From Erythrobacter sp. (lineage in GTDB: Bacteria; Pseudomonadota; Alphaproteobacteria; Sphingomonadales; Sphingomonadaceae): a stretch of DNA of 64,000 nt. The DNA is taken from assembly GCA_024642335.1 (NCBI GenBank), contig JAHEBH010000008.1:1-64000 (forward strand), given 5' to 3'. Position 1 is the first letter of the stretch. Every line of letters starts with the position of its first letter. The notes beneath the pieces were generated by a model. That model saw nothing but the letters and a program-made list of their open reading frames with translations. It made no database searches and was not told the origin of the DNA. This document shows positions 1-8,811 of the stretch, piece after piece. A program made the translations under genes and the position numbers.

Positions 1-90
1 CTCCCCTTGGGGAGGGGCTGGGGGTGGGGGTGCGACGGTCGATAGGTGGAACCCCCATCCCAACCCTTCCCCTTGGGGAAGGGCTTTCTG
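1..90. repeat. Paired inverted G-rich repeat (REP/BIME-like), cut by window edge
   Basis: Two copies of the same element face each other. The first runs CTCCCCTTGGGGAGGGG followed by G-runs. The reverse complement of the second (about 52-84) reads CTTCCCCAAGGGGAAGGG with similar G-runs. Each copy carries its own small palindrome and together they could fold into a large hairpin. There is no open frame that looks like a gene. It lies just past the stop of the NTF2-like gene at 117-671 and resembles the element at 4462-4598. Confidence 0.6.
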
Positions 91-116
91 TTTGCTCAAC
101 CTATTCAGGACAGACT

Positions 117-671
117 CTAGAATGGATCCTTCGTCTGCTCGTCGAACGGCCGCGTATCGGCGGGCGGCACTTTATAGGGCGGGCGCTGCGGCAGGGTGCG
201 CTCGCCCTTCCACGGCACCTGGTCCACCTCTGTCCAGGCGTTGACATGCAGGCGCCAGAACTTCCAGCGCCCGTCTTCCCTGATCAGCCTGTCATCGCGC
301 GTGCCGATGCCGAAGACGAAATTGGTGCGGTAATCGGCGTTCCACTGGATGATCTGGAAGAAGCAGCGCACCCGCGCGCCTTCCTCCACCGGGTCCATGA
401 TGAAGTGGTTCATCATGTGCTGGCGGCCATACCACCAGTGCTGGCGATCGTACCACAGGCTGCGCAGGTTTTCGCGAATGGCATCGTGGCCCTTCACCTT
501 GCCCTGCCAAAGGTGGTCAAACTCGGCATCGCGGGCGAAGGTGGCGATTGCCTGTTCCTCATCCGCCAGGTCGATGCCCCAGGCATAGCGGGCATAGAGC
601 TCCTCTATCTCCCCGCGATCCTGTGCCGGCATGATCGGCGGCACGCCCTCGGGCCAACACGCTTCACCCAT
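117..671 (-). CDS. NTF2/SnoaL-like protein, candidate lignin-dimer lyase
   Basis: Predicted cytosolic protein of 184 residues with the usual SnoaL-like layout: an N-terminal helical stretch (EIEELYARYAWGIDLAD), an 'acidic, later aromatic' strand region, and a C-terminal strand with GRWKFWRLHVNAW. No signal peptide. The ATG at 671 is chosen over the longer ORF start because GGGAGA lies just upstream. The gene is divergent from a lignostilbene-dioxygenase-type gene 82 bp away. From memory of Novosphingobium work, an NTF2-fold lyase (LdpA) turns a diarylpropane diol into lignostilbene, which a carotenoid-oxygenase-family enzyme then cleaves; this pairing would fit that, but it is inference. It could also be any SnoaL-type isomerase or dehydratase. 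Confidence 0.75.
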   Translation of the reverse strand: MGEACWPEGVPPIMPAQDRGEIEELYARYAWGIDLADEEQAIATFARDAEFDHLWQGKVKGHDAIRENLRSLWYDRQHWWYGRQHMMNHFIMDPVEEGARVRCFFQIIQWNADYRTNFVFGIGTRDDRLIREDGRWKFWRLHVNAWTEVDQVPWKGERTLPQRPPYKVPPADTRPFDEQTKDPF

Positions 672-753
672 GATCCCTTGTCTCCCGTCAAATGCGCGCT
701 TGATTTGCGCTGCTAATAGCCGTTCAATCGACCCTATCAAAAGGGAGAGAAGA

Positions 754-2163
754 ATGCCGGAAATATTTCACCCGTTTGCCAGTTTTGGCCTGCAGCACCG
801 CATGCCCATGCGGTTCGAGGCCGACGTGTTCGAATGCGAGGTGGAAGGCGAAATTCCCGAGGCGCTGAAGAACGGCGCCTATTACCGCACCGGCGGGGAC
901 CGGCTCTATCCCACGATGGAGGATGACATCATCCTCAACGGCGATGGCATGTTCAGCGCCTTCCATTTCGAGGACGGCCATGTCTCCTATCGCAGCCGCT
1001 ATGTGGAGACCGAGAGGCTGAAGGCGGAAAAAGCCGCGCGCCGCCGGCTCTATGGCAAGTATCGCAACAAATATACCGATGACGAAAGCGTCTCCAACCT
1101 CCCGCAGCGCGACAATACCGGCAATACCTATGCCTTCGCGCATCATGGTGAGCTGTTTGCCCTGCGCGAGGATTCGCGGCCCTACCGGCTCGATCCCGAT
1201 ACGCTGGAAACACTCGATTTGGGCGATTTCGGTGACCTGAAATCCAAGGCGCTCACCGCGCATCCCAAGATCGATCCGCAGACGGGCGAGTGGTGGAGCT
1301 ATGCCGTCTTTGCCGGGGGCGAGCCGACCACCGATGCCAGCCTCCACGTGTTCGACAAGGACGGAAAGCTGGTGCGCGAGCAATGGTTCCACACGCCCTA
1401 CCCCGGCCTGAGCCACGACTGGGGCATCACGCGCGAACATATCGTGCTGCCGATCATGCCGCTCACCGCCGACGAAGCGCGGCTGCGCGCGGGCGGCGAC
1501 TATTATCAATACGATCCCGACCTGCCGAGCAAATGGGGCGTGATGCCGCGCGGTGGCGATCCCGCCCGCGACATGCGCTGGTTCGACATTCCCGGCATCG
1601 TGATGGGCCATGTCATGAACGCCTATAGCGAGGGCGACAGGGTGATCATCGATACCCCCTGTTCTCCCGGAAATTGCTTCTCCTTCTTCAAGGACAAGCA
1701 TGGCAACCAGCCCACTCCGCCCGAAACGGTAACGCAGATCACCCGCATCACTTTCGACCTGTCGAAGCCCGATGCAGAAGCCGTAACGCTCGAACCGCTG
1801 GGCGGCGCTTTGGGTGACATGCCCAAGATCGACGATCGCTATGCGATGGAGAAATACCGCGTGGGCTATTTCGCCCTGCGCGATTTCCCGCAGATGGGCA
1901 TCGGCCAGATCGACTGGGAGACCGGCGCAATCAAGGTCCACGAACTGGAAGCTGCCGCCAGCCAGGAGCCTGTCTTTGTGCCGCGCAGCCCCGATGCGCC
2001 AGAAGGCGATGGTTATGTGCTTGTCGCGGTCGACCGCATGGCCGAAAAGCGCATGGACCTGCTGATTCTGGACGGGAACGACGTGAGCCGCCCACCTGTC
2101 GCAACAATCAAACTGCCCTTTGCCCAGCCGATGTGTTTCCACGGCTGCTGGGTCCCGGCTTAA
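754..2163 (+). CDS. Carotenoid oxygenase family protein, lignostilbene dioxygenase type
   Basis: 469 residues, the usual length for bacterial members of the RPE65/carotenoid cleavage oxygenase family, which cleave a C=C bond with a four-histidine Fe(II) centre. The four metal histidines can be placed: H170 (TAHPKID), H221 (LSHDWG), H286 (GHVMNAY) and H463 (FHGCW), the last seven residues from the C-terminus. No signal peptide, so cytosolic. The ATG at 754 follows AAGGGAGAGAAG; the ORF track start at 631 runs through the divergent promoter. The aromatic-catabolism neighbourhood favours stilbene-type substrates such as lignostilbene over carotenoids. A second family member lies at 26144. Confidence 0.88.
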   Translation: MPEIFHPFASFGLQHRMPMRFEADVFECEVEGEIPEALKNGAYYRTGGDRLYPTMEDDIILNGDGMFSAFHFEDGHVSYRSRYVETERLKAEKAARRRLYGKYRNKYTDDESVSNLPQRDNTGNTYAFAHHGELFALREDSRPYRLDPDTLETLDLGDFGDLKSKALTAHPKIDPQTGEWWSYAVFAGGEPTTDASLHVFDKDGKLVREQWFHTPYPGLSHDWGITREHIVLPIMPLTADEARLRAGGDYYQYDPDLPSKWGVMPRGGDPARDMRWFDIPGIVMGHVMNAYSEGDRVIIDTPCSPGNCFSFFKDKHGNQPTPPETVTQITRITFDLSKPDAEAVTLEPLGGALGDMPKIDDRYAMEKYRVGYFALRDFPQMGIGQIDWETGAIKVHELEAAASQEPVFVPRSPDAPEGDGYVLVAVDRMAEKRMDLLILDGNDVSRPPVATIKLPFAQPMCFHGCWVPA

Positions 2164-2177
2164 GGAGAGAAACTGGA

Positions 2178-2498
2178 ATGGCTGATCTTGCCAAGGCGAA
2201 AACACTGCTTGAAGCGCAACTTGCGGAATTGAAGGCGCGGCTCGAACGTATCGAGACAGACCTTGCCGAACCGATGGATGCCGACAGTTCGGAACGCGCG
2301 GTGCAGATGGAGGATGACGAGAGCCTGGAGGGACAGGCGGCCGTTATCGAGGCGCGCATTGGCGCCACGCAGCGCGCGCTGTTCCGCGTGGAGGATGGCA
2401 GCTACGGCACCTGCATGGAATGCGGTGACGAGATTTCCGCAGGCCGCTTGGAAGCGCGCCCCGAAAGCGTGCTCTGCATCAGCTGCAAGCAGGGCTAG
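2178..2498 (+). CDS. DksA/TraR-family C4 zinc-finger protein
   Basis: 106 residues. The N-terminal half is a charged helical hairpin (about residues 5-70). The C-terminal half carries a four-cysteine zinc finger with C79, C82, C100 and C103 (CMEC and CISC). Family members bind the secondary channel of RNA polymerase or act as small zinc-finger regulators. The start at 2178 follows GGAGAG, 14 bases after the stop of the carotenoid oxygenase, so the two may be co-transcribed. It is shorter than true DksA (about 150 residues). Its stop overlaps the convergent esterase stop in a shared CTAG. Confidence 0.85.
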   Translation: MADLAKAKTLLEAQLAELKARLERIETDLAEPMDADSSERAVQMEDDESLEGQAAVIEARIGATQRALFRVEDGSYGTCMECGDEISAGRLEARPESVLCISCKQG

Positions 2499-3358
2499 CT
2501 CGTAACCCTGCCGACAAAGCCCGCGATCATGCGTTCAGTTTCTTGCTGGTCGCTGCCGATGCTGAGCGCGGGGCTGAGGTGGTTGTGGCCGGAGAGATAC
2601 TGCATTTCCGGCAGGCGGCCTTTGGTTTCTGTCCACTGGGTGACGACCTGCGCGGCCTGGCGCTGGAAATCGTCGGGGTCGAACTCGGCGACCGAGAACT
2701 GGAGCGGAACCTCCGTGGCCAGCAGCCCCGCCATGCAGGATGCAGGGCCCCAGCCCTTGCGGTCTTCACCGTAATAGGCCTCTGCGAACTGGTTGGGCTC
2801 GCAAGTCGTGGTGTCATAAATGCCGCTCATCAGCACTGCGCCCGCAATGCCCCTCGCATGATCGCGGCGATGCGCGAGATAGCCCGCCACATGCGTCGCC
2901 CCGGCGGACTGGCCCGAGAGCACGATCCTGGCCGGATCGCCGCCATGTTCGGCCACATTGGCGCGCAGCCATTCGATAGCCGCCGTCAGATCGTCGGGAC
3001 CGGAAGGAAACTTGTTGTCCGGCGCGAGACGATAGGTGATCGTCACCCCCACCATGCCGTGCCGCGCGGCGAAATCGCCCATGTTGGAATAGAAGGGCGA
3101 TCCTTCGGTGTGCTTGTCCCCCATCACGAAGCCGCCGCCGTGGACGAAGACGAAGACCGGCGCACCCTGCGGCGATCCTTGGGTGAAAATGTCCAGCCGG
3201 TTGCGATCATGCGGGCCGTAGGAGATGTCGCGCACGATCTTGGTATTGGCGTGCAACCCCTTGTTGCGCGGCACGAATATCTGTTGCGTTCCCCCGATCA
3301 TATCCGGTGTCAGGTTCGGCCCCAGCGCTTCCAGCTTCGCACGGATTTCAGGAGTCAT
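2495..3358 (-). CDS. Alpha/beta hydrolase, HSL/acetyl-esterase type
   Basis: 287 residues. An HGGG oxyanion motif (FVHGGGF) is followed by the nucleophile elbow GQSAG and, near the C-terminus, an Asp (EFDPDD) and a His (SGHNHLS) that complete the triad. No signal peptide. It is the last gene of a minus-strand run TonB receptor - aldehyde dehydrogenase - alcohol dehydrogenase - hydrolase, and its ATG overlaps the stop of the alcohol dehydrogenase in an ATGA, which implies coupled translation. The substrate is probably an ester of an aromatic or short-chain acid; the sequence does not say which. Confidence 0.85.
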   Translation of the reverse strand: MTPEIRAKLEALGPNLTPDMIGGTQQIFVPRNKGLHANTKIVRDISYGPHDRNRLDIFTQGSPQGAPVFVFVHGGGFVMGDKHTEGSPFYSNMGDFAARHGMVGVTITYRLAPDNKFPSGPDDLTAAIEWLRANVAEHGGDPARIVLSGQSAGATHVAGYLAHRRDHARGIAGAVLMSGIYDTTTCEPNQFAEAYYGEDRKGWGPASCMAGLLATEVPLQFSVAEFDPDDFQRQAAQVVTQWTETKGRLPEMQYLSGHNHLSPALSIGSDQQETERMIAGFVGRVTS

Positions 3359-4455
3359 TGGCCGTTCTCCATCAGCAGGACAGGTTTGATCGCCTTGCCC
3401 GAATGCGCATCGGCAAAAGCGCGGTCGATCTCGGCGAAGGGGTAGAAGCTGAGCATGCGGTCAAAGGGCAGCTTTCCCTGCTGCCAGTATTCGGCGAGCT
3501 GGGGCAGGAAGGTCTGCGGATTGGCATCACCCCCCAGTATGCCGCGCAATTGCTTGCCGCCCGCGAGCATGGCGAACATTTGCGGCGCCCATTGGCCCAG
3601 TGGCGCGGCGACGAAACCCGCCGTGCCGTTCATCGCCAGCACTTCCAGCGCCAGCGAGTGCACCGGCGGCGCATTGGTGGTGTTGAAAGTGAAATCCACA
3701 CCGCGGCCTGTCACGCCCCTGATCTTGGCAGCGATGTCATCCTCGTCGCCCGCGATACAATCGGTGGCGCCAAACTCGCGCGCCAGTTCCAGCCGCTCGC
3801 GATTGAGGTCCACCGCGACGATCCGCTTGGCGCCGACAAGCTTCGCAGCCATCACGGCCGAGAGTCCCACGCCGCCCGTGCCGAAGATCGCGATCGTATC
3901 GCCGAACCCGACCTTGAGCGCTTCAATCACGCCGCCAGCCCCGGTCACCACGCCGCAGCCGAGCGGGCCGAGCTTCTCCAGCGGCAGGTCCTTGTCCATC
4001 TTCACCGCCGTGCGAACTGGCACGATGGAATGGGTGGCGAAGCTCGACTGGCCGAAGAAGTGCGAATGGACCTCGCCTTCATCCCCGCACAAGGCGGTGG
4101 AACCATCCAGGCGCTTGCCGCCGAAGCACAATGGCATGGCAAGGTCGCAATAGGTCGGGCGGCCTGCAAGGCAGGACGGACAGCGCCCGCAGCTATTGCC
4201 CGAGAGGACCACATGATCGCCGATCTCGAAGGTGCTGACCCCCTCGCCCAGCTTCTCGACCACGCCTGCGCCTTCATGGCCGAGCACGATGGGCTGCGGC
4301 GCATGGCGACCGGGATGTTCGTGCAGGTCGGTATGGCAGATGCCCGTGGCGACCAGACGGATGCGCATCTCGCCCGCACGCGGTTCTTCCTGTTCCAGTT
4401 CGACCAGTTCGGGGGCCGCCCCGCCCCTGCCGCTTAGCGCTGCGGTGATTTTCAC
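3355..4455 (-). CDS. Zinc-dependent alcohol dehydrogenase, class III / aryl-alcohol type
   Basis: 366 residues of the medium-chain dehydrogenase family. Catalytic zinc ligands are C40 and H60 (GHE), and structural zinc is held by C89, C92, C95 and C103. The Rossmann motif GTGGVG is followed by an Asp (AVDLN), which predicts NAD+ rather than NADP+. The likely start is the GTG at 4455, six bases after GGGGAGGA; the longer ORF only adds translation of a repeat element. It probably oxidises benzyl or cinnamyl-type alcohols to aldehydes for the neighbouring aldehyde dehydrogenase. Stop overlaps the next gene (ATGA). Confidence 0.85.
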   Translation of the reverse strand: MKITAALSGRGGAAPELVELEQEEPRAGEMRIRLVATGICHTDLHEHPGRHAPQPIVLGHEGAGVVEKLGEGVSTFEIGDHVVLSGNSCGRCPSCLAGRPTYCDLAMPLCFGGKRLDGSTALCGDEGEVHSHFFGQSSFATHSIVPVRTAVKMDKDLPLEKLGPLGCGVVTGAGGVIEALKVGFGDTIAIFGTGGVGLSAVMAAKLVGAKRIVAVDLNRERLELAREFGATDCIAGDEDDIAAKIRGVTGRGVDFTFNTTNAPPVHSLALEVLAMNGTAGFVAAPLGQWAPQMFAMLAGGKQLRGILGGDANPQTFLPQLAEYWQQGKLPFDRMLSFYPFAEIDRAFADAHSGKAIKPVLLMENGQ

Positions 4456-4461
4456 AATATC

Positions 4462-4598
4462 CTCCCCTGCAAGGGGAGGGGGACCAGCCGCAGGCTGGTG
4501 GAGGGGCACCCTCCCCTGATCTGTTCAATCGAGGTCATGAGCACAAGCACCTTCCCCTCCACCATGCTACGCATGGTCCCCCTCCCCGTTCCGGGGAG
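4462..4598. repeat. Long inverted repeat pair with compensating stem changes
   Basis: Two 45-base arms face each other, 4462-4506 and 4554-4598. Arm 1 contains ACCAGCCGCAGGCTGGT and the reverse complement of arm 2 contains ACCATGCGTAGCATGGT at the same place: the inner stem differs in sequence but stays paired in both. The flanks (CTCCCC...GGGGAGGGGG and GGTGGAGGGG) match. This is typical of REP/BIME-type elements. It separates the aldehyde and alcohol dehydrogenase genes of one operon and its edge supplies the GGGGAGGA ribosome binding site of the latter. Confidence 0.75.
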
Positions 4599-4600
4599 GA

Positions 4601-6052
4601 TCACTGACCTGCCCCCAGATGGTGATCATCCTGGATGTCGGCAACATCGCCCGTCTGGGTGAGCAGGCTCTTGCGGCGCAGGAAACGGCGCAGGCTTTCC
4701 GGCCCGATGCGCGGGCTCCCGTAGCCTGACCAGCCGAAGCTGTCCGATCCGAAGGTGCGCAACTTGGCGAAGGTGAGGAAAGTATCCTGCAGGAAGATGC
4801 CGCCCGCATTGATGCGCTTGCCGATCGCCTTGGCCTCCTCCGCATCGCCTGCAATCACGCTGGCGGTGAGGCCGAAATGCGTATCGTTGGCGAGGGCGAT
4901 GGCCTCCTCGGTGTCAGAATAGGCCATCACCGGGATGCAGGGGCCGAAGGTTTCGTCCTGCATGATTTCCATGTCGTGATTGACGCCTGTCAGCACGGTC
5001 GGCCTCATGTAGAGGCCGCCGCCGATATTCTCGATCTCCCCGCCCGTCAGCACCTTGGCGCCCCTGGCCTTCGCGTCCTCGATATGGCGCATGACGATGT
5101 CTGCCTGCGGAGCGAAGGTAAAAGGGCCGATATGGCCGGCCCTGGGGTTTTCGGCATTGAGGCGCACGGCCTGCGCCTTCTCCACCAGCTTCGCAACAAA
5201 GGCATCGTGCACGCTCTCATGCACATAGACGCGTTCGACCGAATAGCAGACCTGCCCTGTGGCATAGACCGCCCCGCGCAGCACCGCAGTCGCGGCACGC
5301 TCAAGATCGGCATTTTCGGTGACGATGCAGGGGTCCTTGCCGCCGAGTTCAAGGTTGCAGGGGATGAGCCGTTCGGCACAGGCTACCGCGACCTTGCGCC
5401 CGGTAGGTACGCTACCGGTGAAGCAGATCGTATCCGCCTCCTCGATCACCCATTGGCCGACTGCGCCCGCGCCGGTGACATAATCGAACACTGCGGCGAG
5501 TTCGGGCACTTCGCGCACCGTCTCGAACAATGCCTCGATCACGCGCGGCGTCACTTCGCTCGGCTTGAGCAATACCGCGCTGCCCGCAAACAGCGCAGGG
5601 ATCGCATCGAGCAGAGCGAGCATCAGCGGCGCGTTCCACGGGCTGATCACGCCGGTGATGGGAAAAGCGACTACTTGGCTTTCCACCCGAACGCTCGGCA
5701 TGGAGGTGCTCATCGTGTCCCATGCCAGATCGGCAAAGGCGCGCGGCGCATCTTCCAGCCAGCCGCCAATGTTCCCCATGGTGATGAAACCCTGGATATA
5801 GGAGGTGTGGCAACCGCCCGTGTCCACCGCATCGGCCGCGCCGATATCCGCCGCGCGCGCCTTCACCGCACCCAGCCAGCGGGCCATGACGCCGCAGCGA
5901 CCCTGTACGCCGATGGCTTCCCAGGCGCGCTGGTTTGCGCGTAGCCGCGCAGCCTTCTCGGCCACCTCCTCGCGCGCCGAAATCGTGATGCTGTGATCGG
6001 CGGTGCCGGTGCGCGGATTGCGCACTGCAAGCACGGCGGATTGCGATGACAT
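4601..6052 (-). CDS. NAD(P)-dependent aldehyde dehydrogenase
   Basis: 483 residues of the ALDH superfamily. The general base E235 (LELGGKDP) and the nucleophile C269 (GQVCYS) are 34 residues apart, as in the family. The ATG at 6052 has GGGAGAGG upstream; the ORF-track start 19 codons earlier has no such support. It sits between the TonB receptor and the Zn alcohol dehydrogenase on the same strand, so alcohol to aldehyde to acid is the natural reading. Benzaldehyde or vanillin-type substrates are likely from the context only. Confidence 0.88.
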   Translation of the reverse strand: MSSQSAVLAVRNPRTGTADHSITISAREEVAEKAARLRANQRAWEAIGVQGRCGVMARWLGAVKARAADIGAADAVDTGGCHTSYIQGFITMGNIGGWLEDAPRAFADLAWDTMSTSMPSVRVESQVVAFPITGVISPWNAPLMLALLDAIPALFAGSAVLLKPSEVTPRVIEALFETVREVPELAAVFDYVTGAGAVGQWVIEEADTICFTGSVPTGRKVAVACAERLIPCNLELGGKDPCIVTENADLERAATAVLRGAVYATGQVCYSVERVYVHESVHDAFVAKLVEKAQAVRLNAENPRAGHIGPFTFAPQADIVMRHIEDAKARGAKVLTGGEIENIGGGLYMRPTVLTGVNHDMEIMQDETFGPCIPVMAYSDTEEAIALANDTHFGLTASVIAGDAEEAKAIGKRINAGGIFLQDTFLTFAKLRTFGSDSFGWSGYGSPRIGPESLRRFLRRKSLLTQTGDVADIQDDHHLGAGQ

Positions 6053-6073
6053 ATGCCTCTCCCTCTGGAGGCG

Positions 6074-6089
6074 CGAACCTAGTGGTTCG
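6074..6089. promoter_or_regulatory. Perfect inverted repeat CGAACC-TAGT-GGTTCG in an intergenic gap
   Basis: A six-base inverted repeat with a four-base loop lies in the 63-base gap between the stop of the TonB receptor gene and the start of the aldehyde dehydrogenase gene. No T-run follows on the minus strand, so it is not a clear intrinsic terminator. It could be an operator, an attenuating hairpin or a processing site. Confidence 0.35.
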
Positions 6090-6115
6090 GCCTCAAGAGG
6101 AACAGGCAAAAAGTG

Positions 6116-8131
6116 TCAGAAACCGTAACGGAGGCCCAGCCAGAACGTCTGCGGGACGCCATAGTCCATCGAACCGCCCTGGTTGCGGGTGACGATCACT
6201 TCATCCAGCAGGTTTTCCACGCGCACGACGGCCGACAGCTTGTCCACGATGGGCACCTGCGCAAACAGGTCCACGGTGGTGGCGGCGGGAAGGATGTCAT
6301 CTTCCAGATCGCCTTCGAACTGCTTGCCCACATGGCGCAGGGACGCTGCAAAGCTCATGCCGTTGGCGGCACGATAGCTGGCGGTGGTGCTGGCCATGAA
6401 AGTCGGCGTCTGCGGCGGCCTGTTGCCTTCGAGCACTCCGGCAGGGCCGCTGCCACGGATTTCGGCATCGGTCAGCGCTATGCTGGAGACAAGGCCCCAC
6501 GGCCCTCGCTGGATGTTCAACGATGCCTCCACGCCAAAGGCGTCGATCGCATCGAGGTTCTGCCGCTGGCGCAAATTGGTGCCGACGGTGACATTGGCAA
6601 TCGCGTCCTTCACCTTGTTGTCGAACACGGTGACGGAGAATTGCGTTCCTTCATCGACATCGAAGTCGATCCCGGCCTCAAACCCGCGCAGGCGTTCGGG
6701 TACGAGGTCCTCATTCGCCAAGGTAGTGACCGGGAAGACCACGAACGGCCGGTAGAGTTCGTTCAGCGTCGGCAGCCGGAGGCCGGTATAGGCCGCAGCA
6801 CGCAGGGTGACAGCTTCATTGGCCTGCACCAGCGCGCCGGCGCGCCAGGTCACTTCCCAGTCGGAGCGATCGGCATAGGTATCGTCGCGCACCGGCGTGC
6901 CCGATCCGTTGAAGCTGCGGTAATAGCCATCATCTATCGAGTAACGGTCGGCCCGCAGGCCGCCGGTCAGGGTGACAGGGCCGAGCACGACGTCATTCTC
7001 GGCAAAGAAGCCGAGATTGGTGTTCACGCCGCCGGCAAAGCGTTCCTCGGTCAGATTGCCGGAGAATGCGCTGTAGGCATCTTCAAACAGATCGCCCTCG
7101 CCGCGGCGGTAATCGGCACCCAGGCGCAGCGTCATGTTCTCGCCCACGGGCGGACGGATCTCGATCTTGGCGCCCTGCCCTTCGGCGGGCGTATCCTTCT
7201 GGTCCAGCACGGGCACGTAGCGGGTTGAGCTGACTACGACATTGGTGAAATTGCGCCACTGGGCATAGGCCAGTGCATCGACCTGCCACGAACCGCGGCT
7301 GACAAGGCGCAAGGACAGATCCTGCCCTTCCACCGAATTGTCCGCACCTTCGAAGCGTAATGTGCGGTTGTCTTCGAAAGCCATGCCGCGCAGCTGCAAT
7401 TCGAGGCCGCCCAACTGCTGCACCAGCCTGCCGCTGGCGGACCAGCTGTCATAATTCGCGCGGCTGGTGGCCAGCACCCTGTCCGCTTCCGGCGTGGTGA
7501 AGAAGCCGTCACCGCGATCCCAGCTGCCGCTGATCGTGGCAAAGCCATTGCCCACTTCCGGTGCGAGCGAGGCCGACATCTGCGTGTCCTCACGCTGGTT
7601 GGCGAAGAGCTGGCCGGTAAACAGGCCGAGCACTGAAGGATCGGCACTGTCGAGTTCGATCGTGCCTGCCAGTGCGCCGGAACCGAACGGGCCCGAACCT
7701 CCGCCGCGCGTTACCCGGATCGAGCCGAGCCGTTCGGGAGCGATCGCGGTGAACGGAACATGGCCGAAGAACGGGTCCACCATCGGCACGCCGTCGAGAA
7801 GCACCAGCGCGCGGCTTGATGCGTTGCCGCCCAGCGCACGCAGCGTTGCACCTTGTGCGGAAGGGTTGGCGGAACGGCTGTCAGACCGGCGGAACTGCTG
7901 GAAGCCTGCCACGTTCGTGAGCACGTCTTCAAGCCGCCCCGAACCCGATGCGACAATCTGCTCGCGCTCGATCTCCAGCGTCGAATAGGCAGGCGACGCA
8001 GGCGTGTCGGGCAGGCCTTCGCCCAGCACTACAATCACATCTTCATTGTCAGTCGCAGCATTGTCGTCTTGCGCCATTACCGGCGTGGCAATCAAGACAG
8101 CGGCAGTACCAGTTAACAGCAGCTTTTTCAT
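6116..8131 (-). CDS. TonB-dependent outer-membrane receptor
   Basis: 671 residues. Signal peptide MKKLLLTGTAAVLIATPVMAQ, then a plug domain (about residues 45-150; VLLDGVPMVDPF, TRGGGSGPFGSGALAG), then a beta-barrel ending in an aromatic residue (LGLRYGF), the usual outer-membrane assembly signal. The ATG at 8131 is preferred; the GTG four codons earlier would fall in its ribosome binding site. It probably imports a substrate into the periplasm using TonB energy. Family members in sphingomonads include aromatic-compound importers, and the downstream dehydrogenase genes suggest such a cargo, though siderophores cannot be excluded. Confidence 0.9.
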   Translation of the reverse strand: MKKLLLTGTAAVLIATPVMAQDDNAATDNEDVIVVLGEGLPDTPASPAYSTLEIEREQIVASGSGRLEDVLTNVAGFQQFRRSDSRSANPSAQGATLRALGGNASSRALVLLDGVPMVDPFFGHVPFTAIAPERLGSIRVTRGGGSGPFGSGALAGTIELDSADPSVLGLFTGQLFANQREDTQMSASLAPEVGNGFATISGSWDRGDGFFTTPEADRVLATSRANYDSWSASGRLVQQLGGLELQLRGMAFEDNRTLRFEGADNSVEGQDLSLRLVSRGSWQVDALAYAQWRNFTNVVVSSTRYVPVLDQKDTPAEGQGAKIEIRPPVGENMTLRLGADYRRGEGDLFEDAYSAFSGNLTEERFAGGVNTNLGFFAENDVVLGPVTLTGGLRADRYSIDDGYYRSFNGSGTPVRDDTYADRSDWEVTWRAGALVQANEAVTLRAAAYTGLRLPTLNELYRPFVVFPVTTLANEDLVPERLRGFEAGIDFDVDEGTQFSVTVFDNKVKDAIANVTVGTNLRQRQNLDAIDAFGVEASLNIQRGPWGLVSSIALTDAEIRGSGPAGVLEGNRPPQTPTFMASTTASYRAANGMSFAASLRHVGKQFEGDLEDDILPAATTVDLFAQVPIVDKLSAVVRVENLLDEVIVTRNQGGSMDYGVPQTFWLGLRYGF

Positions 8132-8234
8132 CTGGTTACTCACCCCAGGTTGATTTTGTCCGAAGCGCCTTTAGCGAGTCGATCTTGCCGCGTCACCCCG
8201 CAAATGGCAGGAAGGCTTCCGAGAGGGGAAATAT

Positions 8235-8810
8235 ATGCGTTTCGCAATCCTTGTCGCCGCACCATTACTGCTTGCGGCCTGTTCCATGACCGTTGAAGAT
8301 GATGAGGCAGGCGATAGCGCCGCCCAGGCACAAGTGGGAGCCAATGAGATGTCCGTAACGCCGCCGAATGTTTCCGAAGATCACCAGGCGTTGCTGGCCA
8401 GTCCCGATCCCAGGCTCGCAGCCAACAAGCGGCTGGTCTATGACATGTACAGGATCGTGCTGCAGGCCGGGCTGGCGGACCGCGCGGGCGAATATATCCG
8501 CGAGGATTACATCCAGCACAATCCCAATGCCGCGCAGGGCCTGTCCGGCGTGCAGGACTATATCCGCGCCACGCGCCCCGAACGTGCGATAGAGGAAAAG
8601 CTGGAACTGCCCCTGATCCACCTGATGGCGGAAGGCGATTACGTGACCACAGCCTTTGTCCGCACCGAAACCGATACCAACGGCGCAACATACTATTCGA
8701 CCTGGTTCGATCTCTACCGGATAGAGGATGGCAAGATCGCCGAGCACTGGGACCCAATGCTGAAGAGCGATACGCCGATCGATCCCAACGACCAGCGGCT
8801 GGAGGACTGA
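8235..8810 (+). CDS. SnoaL/NTF2-like lipoprotein
   Basis: 191 residues. A lipoprotein signal ends in LLLAACS, so the mature protein begins at Cys and is predicted to be membrane-anchored in the periplasm. The rest is a single SnoaL-type domain: DMYRIVLQAG, YIREDYIQHNP, and a C-terminal FDLYRIEDGKIAEHWD. The ATG follows GAGGGGAAATAT. It is divergent from the TonB receptor and one base upstream of a quinohemoprotein dehydrogenase, so it is co-expressed with periplasmic oxidation. Function unknown; SnoaL domains include isomerases, hydrolases and lyases. Confidence 0.8.
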   Translation: MRFAILVAAPLLLAACSMTVEDDEAGDSAAQAQVGANEMSVTPPNVSEDHQALLASPDPRLAANKRLVYDMYRIVLQAGLADRAGEYIREDYIQHNPNAAQGLSGVQDYIRATRPERAIEEKLELPLIHLMAEGDYVTTAFVRTETDTNGATYYSTWFDLYRIEDGKIAEHWDPMLKSDTPIDPNDQRLED

Positions 8811-8811
8811 C

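Noticed and set aside
724-2205. 493-residue minus-strand ORF
   Set aside because: Antisense of the first carotenoid oxygenase, whose four metal histidines are all present on the plus strand.
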